DNA from: Microbacterium hatanonis
Lineage (GTDB): Bacteria > Actinomycetota > Actinomycetes > Actinomycetales > Microbacteriaceae
Length of the DNA stretch: 64,000 bases
Direction: 5' to 3'
Assembly (NCBI RefSeq): GCF_008017415.1
Contig: NZ_VRSV01000001.1
Span: 1-64,000, forward strand
Position numbers and translations under genes: made by a program. The notes below the pieces were generated by a model. The model was not told the origin of the DNA, made no database searches, and saw only the letters and a program-made list of their open reading frames with translations. Below are positions 63,341 to 64,000 of the stretch, in pieces (positions within the stretch are counted from its first letter, which is position 1; every line of letters starts with the position of its first letter).

Positions 63341-64000
63341 TCAGGTGAGCTCGGCCACGGCGGCGACGAACGCGTCGACGTCTCCCTCGGTCGTGTCGAA
63401 GCTGCACATCCAGCGCACCTCGCGGCGCGCCTCGTCCCAGTCGTAGAAGCGGAAGCGCTCGCGCAGACGGTCGGCCACGCCCCCGGGCAGCACCGCGAAG
63501 ACGCCGTTCGCCTGCGTGGGCTGCGTGAACGACACCCCGGTGATCGATCCATCGGCGATTCCGGCCTCCACGCCCGCGCGCAGACGCTGGGCCATCGCAT
63601 TGGAGTGCCGGGCGTTCTGCAGCCAGAGATCGCCGTCGAGCAGCGCGATGAGCTGCGCCGAGACGAAGCGCATCTTGCTCGAGAGCTGCATGTTGAGCTT
63701 GCGGAGGAAGGGGAGGCCCTCGGATGCCGCGGGGTCGAGCACGACGACGGCCTCGCCGATCATGGCGCCGTTCTTCGTGCCGCCGAAGCTCAGCACGTCG
63801 ACGCCCGCGTCGCGCGTGAAGGCGCGCAGCGGCAGGTCGAGGGCGGCGGCGGCGTTGGCGATGCGCGCGCCGTCGAGGTGCAGGCGCATGCCGAGCGGGT
63901 GGATGTGATCGGCGATCGCACGGATCTCGTCGGGGGTGTAGAGCGTGCCGAGCTCGGTCGACTGGGTGATCGAGACGACCAGGGGCTGCGCCCGGTGCTC
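63341..64000 (-). CDS. ltaE: Low-specificity threonine aldolase, 5' end beyond window
   Basis: The last 219 codons of a PLP-dependent threonine aldolase, open to the right edge of the window. The reading frame upstream of the visible Met continues (TQSTELGTLYTPDEIRAIAD), so the true start is outside. HLDGARIANAAAAL carries the PLP-ring Asp and the lysine is in SFGGTKNGAMIGE. It splits L-threonine into glycine and acetaldehyde. It is convergent with the Nudix-like gene, 3 bases apart. Confidence 0.9.
   Translation of the reverse strand, partial: EHRAQPLVVSITQSTELGTLYTPDEIRAIADHIHPLGMRLHLDGARIANAAAALDLPLRAFTRDAGVDVLSFGGTKNGAMIGEAVVVLDPAASEGLPFLRKLNMQLSSKMRFVSAQLIALLDGDLWLQNARHSNAMAQRLRAGVEAGIADGSITGVSFTQPTQANGVFAVLPGGVADRLRERFRFYDWDEARREVRWMCSFDTTEGDVDAFVAAVAELT

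Overview
The window looks like chromosomal DNA of a high-GC Gram-positive bacterium of the Microbacteriaceae, most likely Microbacterium or a close relative. This rests on the strong G/C bias at third codon positions, frequent GTG starts, the partial 5S rRNA at the left edge, many genes whose start codon sits 6-7 bases after a TANNNT -10 element (leaderless messages), and actinobacterial families such as the sigma/RskA pair, class F sortase, Lhr with Nei, and TreXYZ. I see no phage, insertion sequence, tRNA or CRISPR array. The genus is an inference.

Layout. 1-184: end of a 5S rRNA and its terminators. 217-7986: a MesD/MesX-type methionine synthase pair, a divergent LysR regulator, and a translationally coupled trio of two flavin-dependent monooxygenases and a large FAD protein; sulfur metabolism is a plausible common theme. 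8003-10574: two acetyltransferases and a DAO/sarcosine-oxidase-like flavoenzyme. 10637-13567: a polar amino acid ABC importer. 13797-17558: a sulfurtransferase, then a cell-surface operon (DUF4397 protein, lipoprotein sortase, ECF sigma factor, zinc anti-sigma factor). 17589-22247: a lipoprotein, an acyl-CoA ligase, a MarR regulator and small proteins including three paralogues on alternating strands.

22257-32934 is a sugar region: a LacI repressor facing a sugar ABC importer and a GH3 glycosidase, then a ROK repressor facing xylA and xylB. Together these fit uptake of xylo-oligosaccharides, release of xylose, isomerisation to xylulose and phosphorylation. 33035-36987 has a TetR/MMPL pair and a small alarmone synthetase. 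37012-39669 is an oxidoreductase/sugar isomerase operon facing another TetR. 39708-42337 has a coiled-coil protein, a cation/proton antiporter and a coupled unknown gene. 42418-48803 is the treX-treY-treZ operon, making trehalose from glycogen.

48804-64000 has a 2-oxoglutarate-type dioxygenase behind a strongly structured leader, membrane proteins, a GATase, a LysR effector domain without a helix-turn-helix, the Lhr helicase overlapping a Nei glycosylase, an ABC-F ATPase, a carboxylesterase, a Nudix-like protein and a threonine aldolase cut by the window end. No intergenic stretch exceeds 300 bases; the longest are about 229 bases (13568-13796) and 220 bases (3326-3545), and neither shows a further gene.
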